Source of the DNA: Meira nashicola
Taxonomy: Eukaryota; Basidiomycota; Exobasidiomycetes; Exobasidiales; Brachybasidiaceae
Assembly: GCA_001600355.1 (NCBI GenBank)
Contig: BCJU01000001.1
Coordinates: forward strand, 6,820,013 to 6,884,012
Direction: 5' to 3'
Length of the DNA stretch: 64,000 nucleotides
Every line of letters starts with the position of its first letter. Position 1 is the stretch's first letter. Below, piece by piece: positions 9,785 through 20,258 of the stretch. The notes under the pieces are model-generated. The model did not search any database. It was not told the DNA's origin and saw nothing but the letters and a program-made list of their open reading frames with translations. The translations under genes and the position numbers were made by a program.

Positions 9785-12700
9785 TTAGGCAAACACCTTT
9801 TCACGATCTCCCAATGGACGGATCCAAATCAATCCTGGTCTGCATCGTTCACGCATGATTGCCCAAGGTTCATTTTGAGGTTCAACATTCTTACGAATCA
9901 TCGTTGATCCTCCTTGACCGCCAAATTTATTGTATAGAGCAGGCTTTTGAGTACCACCGTTGGTATCATGGATATTGGTCAATTTGCCTGCCTCGTTTGC
10001 ATCTCCCATTACTGTAGCCAATAAACTTGCTTTTTCACGTGCAGTCGCTTCAGGTCCAGCACATCTATTAACCAACTCCTTTGCCCATTCAGCCGTTCCA
10101 TCCGTTTCGATGACTATCCGTCCGGCCCATTGATCATCAACGATTTCCAATCCGCCATTCATACGGCTGATGATCTGTCCACTGGTGACATTGGCAGCCG
10201 ATCTATATAGCCATTTTGCGATTCGATAACGTGCACCATTTCCACTGAACGTATCGACATGATCTTGTACTAATCTCAAACTGTTCAAAATTTGATCTTT
10301 CCAAGGCGCGATATCCAAATAGACAACCGGTTGAGGTTTAGTAGATTTGATCACGTTATGCCAATAGGAAGGACTAAACATGATTACGTTTAACCAACTA
10401 GGCAAATGACCTGCTGCGTCAAATCCATAGCTCAAATCGCGCAAATAATGTCCATCAAAAACGTATTTACCCTCGTTTAATTGATCTCCAACGGCTGTAT
10501 CCCAAATGATATCACCTCGCTTGAGATATTGCCAGACTCCGGATTTGTACAATTCTTGTTCGCATTCGGCAAGTTCAGCATCCGATAACCAACCAGAAGG
10601 ATCTTTGGCGGGCACCCAAACACGGAAAGTTGCAGCTCTACCTGGTTTCCATGGTGAGACAAGCGTTGGAACAGTCACAGTTTCAATCGGTGAACTTTCA
10701 CACAAAGGTGAAGGTGTAGAAGGTGCGGTTGTTAATGCGGGACTGCCAGGTGATAATGGAGAATGACTTCCAACCGAAGATGGTGCTGGAGTCAAACCTT
10801 CGTTTATCAAATTGAGAGAAGGCACGGGAGGTAAGTCATTTATGTCAAGAGGCAAGCTTTGTTTACGGAAATCGTAATAGCTATTGTGTCTGTTGATCAA
10901 ATTCGTCGATGCGCTTCCACTCATTTGACGATTGATGAATGAAGTGGATGAATTGATCTTTGAAGTTGGGGTAGAAGGAGAAGATGGTGAAGATGTGCTT
11001 GCGTAACTTGCCTTTTTGATTGGTGTATTTGGCACTTTGTATGTTGGTTGCAATCTCAATCTGGTCAACACACGATTATGAGCTCTTGTGGTCGCGCGTG
11101 CCAATCTTGCCATACCTTGGTCCATCTCTTCAGGTGCTCTAGCAAACTCTTGTCCAACCATTGCATATTCGGGTAACAAATCTTGCGCAATAATGAAACC
11201 TTCTAAATCTGACAAAGATAAAAGGCATGGATCCTTGTTTGTTGTGATGGGTGATTGACCGGCCAAACGTGCTCTTGCTGCTGTTGCTGAGCCTTTAACA
11301 TAAGTCCATGTTCTGTATCCGATTCCAGACAAGAATTGGTTCAAGATCAATTCGCGATTTGCACCGACAGCAAGACGAACAGGAGCAGAAGTTTGACGTA
11401 ATGCTTTAATATCATGGATATCCAAGTAAGATAAAAGAGTCGAGATCACGTCAGGCGTGGTTGAAGTAAAGAGTAATTCGAACAAGTCATTGTAGTGAGC
11501 CTCGACTTCTTCGTCAACATACTCAATTTCTGGTTCAGAATGTTCATTCTCGTCCTTTTCAGAGCTTTCTTCTTCCTCTTCTTCATTATTCTCTTCTTTC
11601 TCCTTGATACGTGCAACTTTAATCGTTTCAATCACTGTGTGCCAATGTGAATCAACTTTATCCACATCACCAACGCCCATACAACTCCAGCCATCCCCAT
11701 GGGCGACTAATTCAGGTTGTACGGTACGTTGACGTTGTGGCATGTTGGGCACAGCTTCACGCACCCGTCTTAAGATGGAAGATGCATGATCAAGCATAGA
11801 AAGTGGCTGTGAACCTTTGTCATCGATTTCATCAATCTGCTCAGGTTCTTGTGTGAAAGTTTCCTGTTTCATCAAACCTGAACGTGCCAATAAGCTTTTA
11901 TTAATACCAGCACGATATTGATCAATTTGTTGCTTTTGAGCCAGAGGTGCAGGTTTTGCGTCCACAGCACGATCAGCAGAACCTCCTGGTCTGCTAGCCA
12001 TCAGCATCGCACTAAATGTACTTGCATTCGAATCAACACGTTTGTGAACATGTTTAAGATCTGCATCATTTGGTTTCACATCTGTGTTGATTGCTGGCAA
12101 TTTGGGAATTGAAGAGCTTGTGGTATTGTCTGTCTCGGCAAGCTTCTCATGTTTTGCTTCTGTTGAATGATACAATCCTCCATCCATGCTCATCGACAAT
12201 CGACTTTGAACCAATTCTTCCCGTTCTGTGTCCCGTGTTGGTCTTCCGCCCGATTGCGAAGGTGGAATGCTAATGGCTGCATCTGTGAATTGTTCATCAG
12301 AGCCAAATGTTGAATTGTTCTCCACGCTGGTATTTGATTCAGAGCTTTGTCTACGTTCATCAGCAGTAGAGCTTGACCCCGTTCCACCTTCGGAGGAAGA
12401 AGTTGTCATCAACACTTTACCGTTTGCCGGAACATCACTAGAGAATGTTGTGGAAGGCAACATTGCTTGAGGGTGTGTGAAACTGTCAGAATTAGACAAT
12501 CCTTGACCACTCTCCTCAGACTGTGAGTCTTTTCGTTGAGAAGGAGAGCTTGCAGGCTTTGCATCATAGGGATTCGGGAAACGAATCGGATCGTATGGCT
12601 CCAGTACTTTTGCAGGAGATTGCTTCTTTAGCACAATAAGCGGTTGGGTGGGTGCTCTGGGAGCTGATTGGGCAGGTGATCTTGGTGCAGATTGAACGGG

Positions 12701-13699
12701 TGTTCTAGGAGCTTGTTGAACAGGTGTACGAGGAGCCTGTTGAATTGGTGTACGAGGAGCTTGCTGAACAGGTGCTTGTTGTTGTGGAACGGGCGAAGAG
12801 CGATGCTCCACTTGTGGTGTTGGGTTAGAACGAATATTTCTCTGCTCAGGCGTTCTGGGCAGAGGCGGCGGATTAGCAGCAACTTGCAATGGTCTCTGTT
12901 GCTCAGCCCGCTTCGGAGATTTTTCTCTACGATTTGGTGATTGGATAGCAGCAGGCGAAGAAGGCTGTTGCTTGCTCTTCAAATCGGATTTGCTAGCTTT
13001 GAGGCTAATCTTTGAAGCACGTTTAGCAAGCTTTTCTTGCTCTTTCATTTCTTTTGCTAATTGCTTCATCCTTTCCTTCTCTTGTTGAATTTTGAGCTTT
13101 TCGTCCTTCTTTTGTTGCTTCTTGTCTACAACAACTGGTTTTGGAGATGGATTTGGAGGGGGTGACATTTGTCCTTTTGCATATAATGCCTGTCCTGCGG
13201 TGGAGGATCTGGGCATTGTATTATAGCCTGTTTTGGGTGCTGCTTGCCTATCAACTTTTGGAGCTTGCAAATTCTGGGCAGAAATGGATTTAGATGGAGG
13301 AGCCATTTGTGGACTTCCCAGAAGAGCAGAAGCGCGATTTGCCTTTTGTGCAGGAGCCAATTCGTCACTGGAAGCTACTGCTGCTTTTCCGCCAAAGAAA
13401 CCTAATCGACTCTTTCTTTGTTCTACCTTTGGACTAAAAGGTTCAAGAGATGCACCACTTTGTCTTTTGTCTTGACCGATTGCTTGGACATGTGCTTCAA
13501 GATCCAAACGAGAAAATCGAAGGTCAGGCATGGCTACATCCAACTTATTGTCCATTGTCGATTGCTTGTTCATCTTTTCTCCCAAAGGAAGAGCAGGAAC
13601 AGGAGGTGGTGGAGCTAAGGATTGTTTTGTTTCGTTGCGATCCGAAGAGGCTCCTTTAAGCGAAACGGAGGACATTGTCCTTCTGAGAAAAGAGACCAT
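9785..13699 (-). CDS. F-box-like, proline-rich large conserved fungal protein
   Basis: The single-exon gene encodes 1304 residues. Residues 1-700 are disordered, rich in Pro, Ser and Gln, with a Lys-rich segment at about 195-245 and tandem Q-A-P-R-T-P repeats at about 310-350. An acidic Glu run lies at about 695-725. At about 738-790 the sequence (LLSYLDIHDIKALRQTS) resembles an F-box, which would link a substrate to the SCF ubiquitin ligase. The C-terminal quarter (about 1065-1250) is dense and globular, with blocks such as FRVWVPA, DLSYGFD and PVVYLDIAPW; I recall similar unnamed proteins in fungi but cannot name a function. The F-box call rests on pattern only. It could instead be a cytoskeletal or trafficking scaffold. 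Confidence 0.7.
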   Translation of the reverse strand: MVSFLRRTMSSVSLKGASSDRNETKQSLAPPPPVPALPLGEKMNKQSTMDNKLDVAMPDLRFSRLDLEAHVQAIGQDKRQSGASLEPFSPKVEQRKSRLGFFGGKAAVASSDELAPAQKANRASALLGSPQMAPPSKSISAQNLQAPKVDRQAAPKTGYNTMPRSSTAGQALYAKGQMSPPPNPSPKPVVVDKKQQKKDEKLKIQQEKERMKQLAKEMKEQEKLAKRASKISLKASKSDLKSKQQPSSPAAIQSPNRREKSPKRAEQQRPLQVAANPPPLPRTPEQRNIRSNPTPQVEHRSSPVPQQQAPVQQAPRTPIQQAPRTPVQQAPRTPVQSAPRSPAQSAPRAPTQPLIVLKKQSPAKVLEPYDPIRFPNPYDAKPASSPSQRKDSQSEESGQGLSNSDSFTHPQAMLPSTTFSSDVPANGKVLMTTSSSEGGTGSSSTADERRQSSESNTSVENNSTFGSDEQFTDAAISIPPSQSGGRPTRDTEREELVQSRLSMSMDGGLYHSTEAKHEKLAETDNTTSSSIPKLPAINTDVKPNDADLKHVHKRVDSNASTFSAMLMASRPGGSADRAVDAKPAPLAQKQQIDQYRAGINKSLLARSGLMKQETFTQEPEQIDEIDDKGSQPLSMLDHASSILRRVREAVPNMPQRQRTVQPELVAHGDGWSCMGVGDVDKVDSHWHTVIETIKVARIKEKEENNEEEEEESSEKDENEHSEPEIEYVDEEVEAHYNDLFELLFTSTTPDVISTLLSYLDIHDIKALRQTSAPVRLAVGANRELILNQFLSGIGYRTWTYVKGSATAARARLAGQSPITTNKDPCLLSLSDLEGFIIAQDLLPEYAMVGQEFARAPEEMDQGMARLARATTRAHNRVLTRLRLQPTYKVPNTPIKKASYASTSSPSSPSTPTSKINSSTSFINRQMSGSASTNLINRHNSYYDFRKQSLPLDINDLPPVPSLNLINEGLTPAPSSVGSHSPLSPGSPALTTAPSTPSPLCESSPIETVTVPTLVSPWKPGRAATFRVWVPAKDPSGWLSDAELAECEQELYKSGVWQYLKRGDIIWDTAVGDQLNEGKYVFDGHYLRDLSYGFDAAGHLPSWLNVIMFSPSYWHNVIKSTKPQPVVYLDIAPWKDQILNSLRLVQDHVDTFSGNGARYRIAKWLYRSAANVTSGQIISRMNGGLEIVDDQWAGRIVIETDGTAEWAKELVNRCAGPEATAREKASLLATVMGDANEAGKLTNIHDTNGGTQKPALYNKFGGQGGSTMIRKNVEPQNEPWAIMRERCRPGLIWIRPLGDREKVFA
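12648..12775 (-). repeat. tandem 24-base coding repeat (QAPRTPVQ)
   Basis: About five imperfect 24-base units within the F-box-like gene encode QAPRTPVQ-type octapeptides, the last ones drifting to SAPRSPAQ. The unit encodes repeated TP/SP sites, possible proline-directed kinase targets. Confidence 0.65.
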
Positions 13700-14373
13700 A
13701 TTTTCGAATAATTAACCAAGAAGAAAAAAAGAATGTGAATTTTGAAATGAAATGAATGTGTTGAAAGTTGGCTTTGTAAACGAACGAATGACCTTGTGAT
13801 CGGAAATATAATCAAGACAAATTCCGATTCATGAAATGTTTCGGTAAAGTGTAGACGGAGAACCAAAACCTGAACGGAGCGCGCGATATGAAGCTTGAAT
13901 CCGTGCTTGGGAAAGGGAAACCGCGCGTGAAAATTACGTTGGTGATCACCACATGAAATTATCGTGAATGATAGTGATGATCAAAGAATCTATGACAAAG
14001 ACAATTACAGAATTAGTTCGGTGAGATAAAATCCGCACGCGAATGCATTCATTCGACTTCATTTCAATCATTCTCATAATTACGCGCGGCGGGCCGAAAA
14101 AAAAGTGCAAAAACGCCCAGATGTCGGACAATTATTTTTTGCGATAAAAATGCATGTATTGTATGCACTGTACCCGATCATGAAAATATACACAAACATA
14201 CAAAAACAACATGCTGAAGAAAAACCGTCTAAATAACAGGAGAAAGTGCACGGTCTCTCTCGGTACAAGTGTCGATCACTGCTTATGTTCCTTCGTCTGT
14301 TTGAAATTAAAATGTTTGCAAATAGGAAAGAATGCTAGTGTCCCATCACTTTGAACACCGGCGGTCGGGTACT

Positions 14374-14391
14374 GTACATATGTATATGTAC
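14374..14391. repeat. short inverted repeat
   Basis: Arms GTACATAT and ATATGTAC are separated by two bases. They could be a protein-binding palindrome; no function is assigned. Confidence 0.3.
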
Positions 14392-15447
14392 GAAAAGCAG
14401 GCACACTTTAAGGATATTGTGCGATATTGCAAGATAACCCTACTACGTGCATGCATAAACTATTATAACACATGCGAAAAAGTCTTCTCGCGCGTTTATT
14501 TTGCATGAATGTGTTAGTTTTCCAAAAGATCTTTCCATTTAATGTCGATCTCGTCTATTGAAGCACTAAAATTATGCACAAAGCGAATTATCAGTGTGTT
14601 TGTTTGCATACCAACACTTTACGCGCGCGTTGCCTTTTCGTGGCTTCCCATCACAACTTAGGATTATTGGCGCGGTGCAACAACCTTTTTGCTTACCTTT
14701 CCTTGATTCGCACTTTTAGACTATTATGCATGCCAATGCGCTTGCACCCTGATCCTAGTTCAGGAGATTTTGAGAGAGAGAGACTAAAAGGAGGAAAGGA
14801 AGAAAAGTGATGACAAGAATTACAGGTGCCTTGCCTAGTACAGCATATACGCATGCGTTTAGCAGATATGTAACCTGTATCACAGCCACACTTTCTTTCT
14901 CTTCATGATCGAGTTTTCATCGCACACATTCCTGTGCTTGCTTGATTAGTTAGTCAAGGACAAGAAGCGGAAAAGACGAGCCGAAGATCAAGTTTCCCTT
15001 GCGGGCAGAAGAAGGATCTTGTATTTAGCTTGATTTTAATGGTCTAAAGGGAAGCGAGCGATTTAGCATAAGCGGAAAATTAATAAAAGTCTTGCTTCCT
15101 TCAATGCATCCTTACGTGTTTTGAAGGAGATAATTTTCTTAAGAGAAGATTCTTTTAGTTCAAATATTTTATCCTTCCGAAGACGCGTGAGAAACTTGAA
15201 CCTATTTACACGCTGCGCGGGCACCCATCCTTGTATAAAACTTAGTCGCCCTTGAACGTGTTTCAACTTTCTCCTGCTTTGTTGCTAAAACCCGAATTCA
15301 ACGGGCTCGTAAGAGGATCTTGATCAATATCACGTGTCTCCGTGGATTGGCTTATCGCAATTTGCATCATTTTCGGGAAAATGGAGATTAAGAAAGAATG
15401 AGAACGGGCTTATTGAAAGGTTATGATTGCTTAAAATGCTGATGAGA

Positions 15448-15454
15448 TATAAAA
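15448..15454 (+). promoter_or_regulatory. TATA box of the cupin gene
   Basis: TATAAAA lies 60 bases upstream of the ATG at 15508. Confidence 0.45.
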
Positions 15455-15507
15455 TGTGATTAGTTGTTATATATATTTTCTTATTCTATCAACCATTAAA
15501 AAAAATA

Positions 15508-16146
15508 ATGTCAAACGACACACCATCTCTCAAAAAACTGTATGGCTATCCTCAAACGAATGAAGAATTGATAAAAGGTTTAAATCTTCAACCTCATCCC
15601 GAAGGAGGTCATTATGGATTAACACATGTCTCTAAAGAAAACACTATATCTCCATTTGTAGAAGGACAAGACTCATCTAGACCTGTTCAAAGTACGATTT
15701 ATTATCTTTTGAGTATAGGACAAGATGTTAAAGATACAAACGAAATTCATAATCATAGAAGTGCAATAGGATATATGCATAAAAATAAAAGTGAAACTAT
15801 GCATTTACTTCATTCTGGAAGGGTGAAATATACCCTTATTTCAACACAATCTTCACCGCCTAAAATTAGACAAGTAACGATGGGAGAAGATTTATCTAAA
15901 GGTGAAGTACGTCAATTACTCGTTGGAGGAGATGAATGGAAAGTTTCCGAAATTCCAAAAGAAGATAGAGATTGGGCAAATTCTAATCCTGATAAAGGTA
16001 AATATGTTGGAGGTTTAATTTCTGAAGTTGTTACGCCCGGATTCGATTGGAAAGATCATGAATATATAACGATTGAAAAGTTGAAATTATTATTCGGAGA
16101 TGATCAAAAGAGTATTGATAAGTTTTCAACTTATGTACTTTCATAA
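15508..16146 (+). CDS. cupin-fold protein, DUF985 (cupin_5) family
   Basis: The 212-residue protein matches the DUF985/cupin_5 family of RmlC-like jelly-roll proteins. Typical elements are QPHPEGGHY near residue 32, the STIYYLL strand near 63, and a later block with E-T-M-H and L-L-H-S-G turns (about 96-103) that supplies the small barrel. Family members occur in bacteria and fungi and are poorly characterised; some are treated as possible sugar-binding or isomerase-like proteins, but no reaction can be assigned here. There is no signal peptide, so it is probably cytosolic. It lies about 340 bases upstream of the phosphomannose isomerase gene, also a cupin-fold enzyme, on the same strand. The two are separate transcripts as far as can be seen. 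Confidence 0.85.
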   Translation: MSNDTPSLKKLYGYPQTNEELIKGLNLQPHPEGGHYGLTHVSKENTISPFVEGQDSSRPVQSTIYYLLSIGQDVKDTNEIHNHRSAIGYMHKNKSETMHLLHSGRVKYTLISTQSSPPKIRQVTMGEDLSKGEVRQLLVGGDEWKVSEIPKEDRDWANSNPDKGKYVGGLISEVVTPGFDWKDHEYITIEKLKLLFGDDQKSIDKFSTYVLS

Positions 16147-16487
16147 ATTTGTACTTCTTTCCTACTTTATCCTTACCCATGTTTCCGAATCTGTTCTGTG
16201 CATTACGCGTTTAAATGTATCCAATTTCTGCAGGTTTTAATTTTTGAGTTTTAGCGCCCGTGCGTATTAAGGAATTGTTAAAAACATGAAATATGTATGC
16301 AAGCCGCTAAAACGTCGGATTTATAAAGAACTTAAAAGGGAGGAGCAATTTCTTCCTCCTCCTCATTGTCTCCATCATCACCTTTTCTTCCAATCTTTTT
16401 ACATTGCCCATCATTGTCATCATTTCACAGCGTATTACTCAGATCACAGGTCAGCTGTTGAACAAGAAATCAAATCCGGCTGACAAA
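16147..16487. other. spacer upstream of phosphomannose isomerase
   Basis: It contains the 3' end of the cupin transcript and the isomerase leader. The isomerase frame is open back to an ATG at 16404, but that extension has no family match. Confidence 0.4.
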
Positions 16488-17906
16488 ATGACAAATGCAT
16501 CTTCTTCTTCGATAGAAAGCGGTCCATATGGTCCTGTATTTCAATTAATTCCCGGAGTACAATCATACGATTGGGGTAAAACGGTTGCTCAAGGCTCTCT
16601 AGTTGCTGAATTTGCTGAATCAACTTCAGAATCTCACTTCAAAAAAGAAGATGGAAAACCATATGCTGAATTATGGATGGGAACTCACTCTACATTACCC
16701 AGCAATATCATACCGCCAAAAGGGGAAGGAAATGATCAATATCCCACCCTGTCTTCCTATTTACAACAATATCCTGATCTAGTTGGAAAGAAAGTACAAG
16801 AACGATTCTTCGGATCAAATACATGGAAAGGAGAATTGCCATTCTTATTCAAGATTTTAAGTATCGGAAAAGCATTAAGCATTCAAGCACACCCAGACAA
16901 AGAATTAGCCAAAAGACTTCATGCAGAAAAACCAAAGATGTACAAGGATGATAATCATAAACCTGAAATGGCAATCGCATTAACGAAATTTAAAGGATTT
17001 TGCGGTTTTAGACCTCTGAAGCAAATCGTACAATTTATCGAAATCGTACCTGAATTTCAATCAATCATTAATCCAAACGAACAACTTCAATCTTCTTTGT
17101 CTAAAGTTAAAAGTGCTTCTAGTGTTGATGCAGCAGAAACAAAGAAGCTTTTGCGGGATATCTTTTCAGCTCTCATGAATGCTGATGAGGCCCTTGTCAA
17201 ACAATCTGTCACAAAGATTGCTGAAAGGTATGACAGTGCCATCAAGAACGGAAAAGCAAGTACATTAGAAGTGGAAGAAGATTTGGCAAAACTTGTGATT
17301 ACACTCAATCAACAATTTCCTGAAGATGTAGGTGTTTTGTGTTCATTCGTGTTGAATGTAGTTCATCTTGAACCTGGACAAGCAGCTTTCCTTAAAGCAA
17401 ATGAACCACATGCATACATTGATGGAGAAATTGTTGAATGTATGGCAGCAAGCGATAATGTAGTTCGAGCAGGACTTACGCCCAAAGCTCGTGACGTTCA
17501 AGTTTTGGTTGAAATGTTAACTTATGAAGATTCACCTTCGGATGAAAAACGAATGCAACCTCAACCATTTAAACCGGACAGTAAAAGTGAAAACGTAAAC
17601 AAATACACGCAATCATCGGGAGATGTACCCTCTCTACTTTACGATCCACCAATTGACGAATTCAGCGTGGTGCGTACTGTTTTGCAGGAGAGTGAAAGGG
17701 AAACACATAGAGCAATTTCTGGCCCTTCAATTTTGATTGTCACATCCGGAAAAGGATCTTTATCTCCCCAAACATCTTCTTCACACACATTCTCAATCGA
17801 TACTCCCGGTAAAATTTACTTTGTTGGAGCCGAAACCCCAGTGACTTTACAAGCTACAGGATCTGAACCTTTGATAACATATAGAGCTTTCGTTGAAGCT
17901 TCTTAA
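16488..17906 (+). CDS. PMI40: mannose-6-phosphate isomerase
   Basis: This zinc enzyme interconverts fructose-6-phosphate and mannose-6-phosphate, feeding GDP-mannose for protein glycosylation and cell-wall mannan. The 472-residue type I protein has the N-terminal YDWGK block and zinc-binding positions visible as Gln133 and His135 in QAHPDK, Glu160 in HKPEM and His308 in EPHAYI. It also has the signature GEIVECMAASDNVVRAGLTPK-like region just after. I chose the ATG at 16488 because residues after it align with the family start; the in-frame ATG at 16404 would add 28 residues without a match. It is convergent with the acyl-CoA-binding gene, with only 75 bases between stops. It is most likely cytosolic and constitutively needed. 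Confidence 0.96.
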   Translation: MTNASSSSIESGPYGPVFQLIPGVQSYDWGKTVAQGSLVAEFAESTSESHFKKEDGKPYAELWMGTHSTLPSNIIPPKGEGNDQYPTLSSYLQQYPDLVGKKVQERFFGSNTWKGELPFLFKILSIGKALSIQAHPDKELAKRLHAEKPKMYKDDNHKPEMAIALTKFKGFCGFRPLKQIVQFIEIVPEFQSIINPNEQLQSSLSKVKSASSVDAAETKKLLRDIFSALMNADEALVKQSVTKIAERYDSAIKNGKASTLEVEEDLAKLVITLNQQFPEDVGVLCSFVLNVVHLEPGQAAFLKANEPHAYIDGEIVECMAASDNVVRAGLTPKARDVQVLVEMLTYEDSPSDEKRMQPQPFKPDSKSENVNKYTQSSGDVPSLLYDPPIDEFSVVRTVLQESERETHRAISGPSILIVTSGKGSLSPQTSSSHTFSIDTPGKIYFVGAETPVTLQATGSEPLITYRAFVEAS

Positions 17907-17981
17907 AAGCATGTACAGTAAATTGTGCTTTTATAATTTGCAAATTTGATCGAAATTAAACAATTAATTAAATACATGCAT

Positions 17982-19688
17982 TCACTCTCCCTTTGTCACC
18001 TTTTTTGCTGCTTCTATAGCTCTTGTAGGTACACGTACACCCAACCAAGTACGTAAAAGACGCAAAATCAACAATGGATCTCCCCTACCAGTGGTACGTT
18101 TGATAAGGAACAAGAGCAAGGTCAAGACTACGACAACACTTGTTAAGTCCAAAGCCACTCTTACGGCAATTTGAATCAAAACTAGGAACAATTTAAAGAT
18201 CGTTCTCCATCCCGAAGGTCTTCCGCCTGCGCCGCCATTACCACCTTTGAGTCTTCTTGCAGTTGCTGTTCCACGACTACCAACCGATTCCGCTCCATCG
18301 CCCCGATACGTAGAAGGAGCTGCGCCTCCTCTTCCATCACTACGTAATCCCAAAAGAACTGCAATATCATGTAAAGCGTCTGCTAATGCTTTATAAGCTG
18401 ATGAAAAGTGACCTGAACCACTCAAAACACCTTGTCCTCTTCCTTTCGGAGATCGATTCTCAACCCTATTCATACGCTCATGTAATCCTGCTAAACTCGC
18501 TTGAATGCTTTGTAATGCCATATCTACATCCGCACGAACAGCTCTTTGTCCATTGCCGCCACCGGATCTACCCCCAATAGATGAAGGAGCATACGGTCGT
18601 GTACTTCCGGCTGCTGTTCCTTCTTGTGTGTTTCCATGGTGATGGTAGTAGTGTTGTTCGGAAGGCGTTGGTCTTGCTGAAGGTCCGACTGCAGAATAAA
18701 GCGATGCTCCCGCTCCTCCTCCCATCGTATTCCCGCCACCTGGGATATCGCTAGCAGGTGGACCTGGATATCTTGCCGAATTTGGTAAAGCATACAGTCT
18801 GCCTTCACCGCCTGCTAAGCTACCGGAAGAACGTTGCCAAGATTGTCCTTGGCCGGGTCGCATTCCCGGTCTGAGTGGTTGACGGGATAAAGCTGAATTA
18901 CTCTGCCTTCTTGGATCTCTATCGGCAACCACATCACGATCTTCATCCGAATCTCCTGCATAACTACCTTCTGTTCCTGCTCCGGCTGTTGGACCTCCTC
19001 TCACTGCCATTGCGCTTGCCACTTCAGACATAGGTGTACGTTGACCACTCCTCAAGCCTGCTGCTACAGATGCACTGGTTGAACCTGGATATCTACCGGT
19101 TACTGTGCTATTGCTTACATTTTGTGCTCCAACACGATTTGAGATAAACGTTCTTGGTAATTGTGAAACAGCATCTCGTTCATCCTCTGCTGCTGTATCA
19201 TATGCGCCTGTAGTAGTTGCACCAGATGGTAATCTTTGTTGAGCATTTAGTCGTGGTGAAAGTGAAGCTTCAGAACTTGCTTGTGAATCATCTTCGCTAT
19301 CCAATCCACCTGCTCTTGCTAAAGAAGCGCTCATTACTCTTTGTGCAACATCTCCACTAAAACTTTCAAGTTCTTCAATCAATTGTATAGCTTGTGGACG
19401 ATCACTAAATTTACGCAAAGTTTTTAACATACTTTCTACGTATAATTGTTTTGCATCTTGACTTCCTAATCCTTTCCTATTTGCCCATGCATCCCATTTC
19501 GCTCTACCCAACATATCCAACATTCCTGGCCTTTTTGATCGTACATCACCTTCGGTTGCTTGTTTGTATAAACTGTATAATGCTAACTTTTCTTCATAGG
19601 ATGTTTGAATTGGTCCTGTCTTTGGTAAACTTTGAACGATGTCAACCGTTCGCTCAAATAGAGCATTGATAATCTCTGCGCTGCTCAT
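17982..19688 (-). CDS. acyl-CoA-binding-domain membrane protein (Atg37/ACBD5-like)
   Basis: The 568-residue protein starts with an acyl-CoA-binding domain (residues 1-110): LYKQATEGD at 40-48 and the AKWDAWANRKG block at about 63-73 are the ligand-contact signature. A long Ser/Gly/Arg-rich linker follows (about 130-390), then a short amphipathic region (about 395-440). A single hydrophobic helix at about 494-531 would anchor the protein with its N terminus in the cytosol. This architecture (ACB domain, linker, C-terminal anchor) is that of ACBD4/ACBD5 and fungal Atg37, peroxisomal tethers that act in pexophagy and lipid transfer. Assignment to peroxisomes is inference from architecture. The linker is longer and more glycine-rich than usual. 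Confidence 0.82.
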   Translation of the reverse strand: MSSAEIINALFERTVDIVQSLPKTGPIQTSYEEKLALYSLYKQATEGDVRSKRPGMLDMLGRAKWDAWANRKGLGSQDAKQLYVESMLKTLRKFSDRPQAIQLIEELESFSGDVAQRVMSASLARAGGLDSEDDSQASSEASLSPRLNAQQRLPSGATTTGAYDTAAEDERDAVSQLPRTFISNRVGAQNVSNSTVTGRYPGSTSASVAAGLRSGQRTPMSEVASAMAVRGGPTAGAGTEGSYAGDSDEDRDVVADRDPRRQSNSALSRQPLRPGMRPGQGQSWQRSSGSLAGGEGRLYALPNSARYPGPPASDIPGGGNTMGGGAGASLYSAVGPSARPTPSEQHYYHHHGNTQEGTAAGSTRPYAPSSIGGRSGGGNGQRAVRADVDMALQSIQASLAGLHERMNRVENRSPKGRGQGVLSGSGHFSSAYKALADALHDIAVLLGLRSDGRGGAAPSTYRGDGAESVGSRGTATARRLKGGNGGAGGRPSGWRTIFKLFLVLIQIAVRVALDLTSVVVVLTLLLFLIKRTTGRGDPLLILRLLRTWLGVRVPTRAIEAAKKVTKGE

Positions 19689-20258
19689 CTTGAAGAAAAA
19701 GAAGAAAGGGGTGAATTTGCTAAAACCTTCTCCTTCTGATGATCATCAGCAAAGGGAAGTGAAACTCCTGATGAAAGAAATCAAATTGGTGTGCGGGGAA
19801 GATGCAGGTCAAGCGATCGGGGATGTTTGTTGCTCCATGTGTACGTATGAAGAAGAGGGCGTACGCGTTGGTCGTTGTGTATGTGTGTTTATCCTTTTTT
19901 TTTAGCTAAAAACAGAGCCCACCCACACACACTACAAGCAAGCCCGCTTCGGCTTTCTTTTCCTCCGAGTGCGATTCACGCGCATGCGTACACACATTAG
20001 CTACATATGTACTACTCCGAGAATGTATACGTAAGCATGACAAAAGAAATGACATTAATACAAATTCTAGAGTAGGAATTAAGATGCGAATGATCCATAT
20101 GTCATAAATCTTATTTAAAAATATATTGCGGACTCCATTATACTCTAACAGCATTGTATTTTCCAGTGCCAACACTACACGGATGAAAACGGCTATATTC
20201 CCCTTTTCTACACTTGTACTTGATTTTACATTCGACATATTCACAGAGGTCGCACTTT
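19689..20258. other. promoter region of the acyl-CoA-binding gene
   Basis: This 570-base spacer between two minus-strand genes contains short CA/T tracts and no recognised element. A minus-strand open frame of 127 codons here overlaps the end of the methyltransferase gene and looks non-coding. Confidence 0.4.

Larger units (their letters stand above)
13700..15507. other. long divergent intergenic region
   Basis: This 1.8-kb region lies between two divergent gene starts. It contains an inverted repeat at 14374-14391, a GA run near 14770-14782 and a TATA box at 15448-15454. The open frames inside (for example 14574-14810) lack a coding signature. I see no tRNA or other structural RNA. Confidence 0.45.

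Noticed and set aside
14574..14810. 78-codon open frame in the 1.8-kb gap
   Set aside because: No coding signature, no signal peptide and no splice context.
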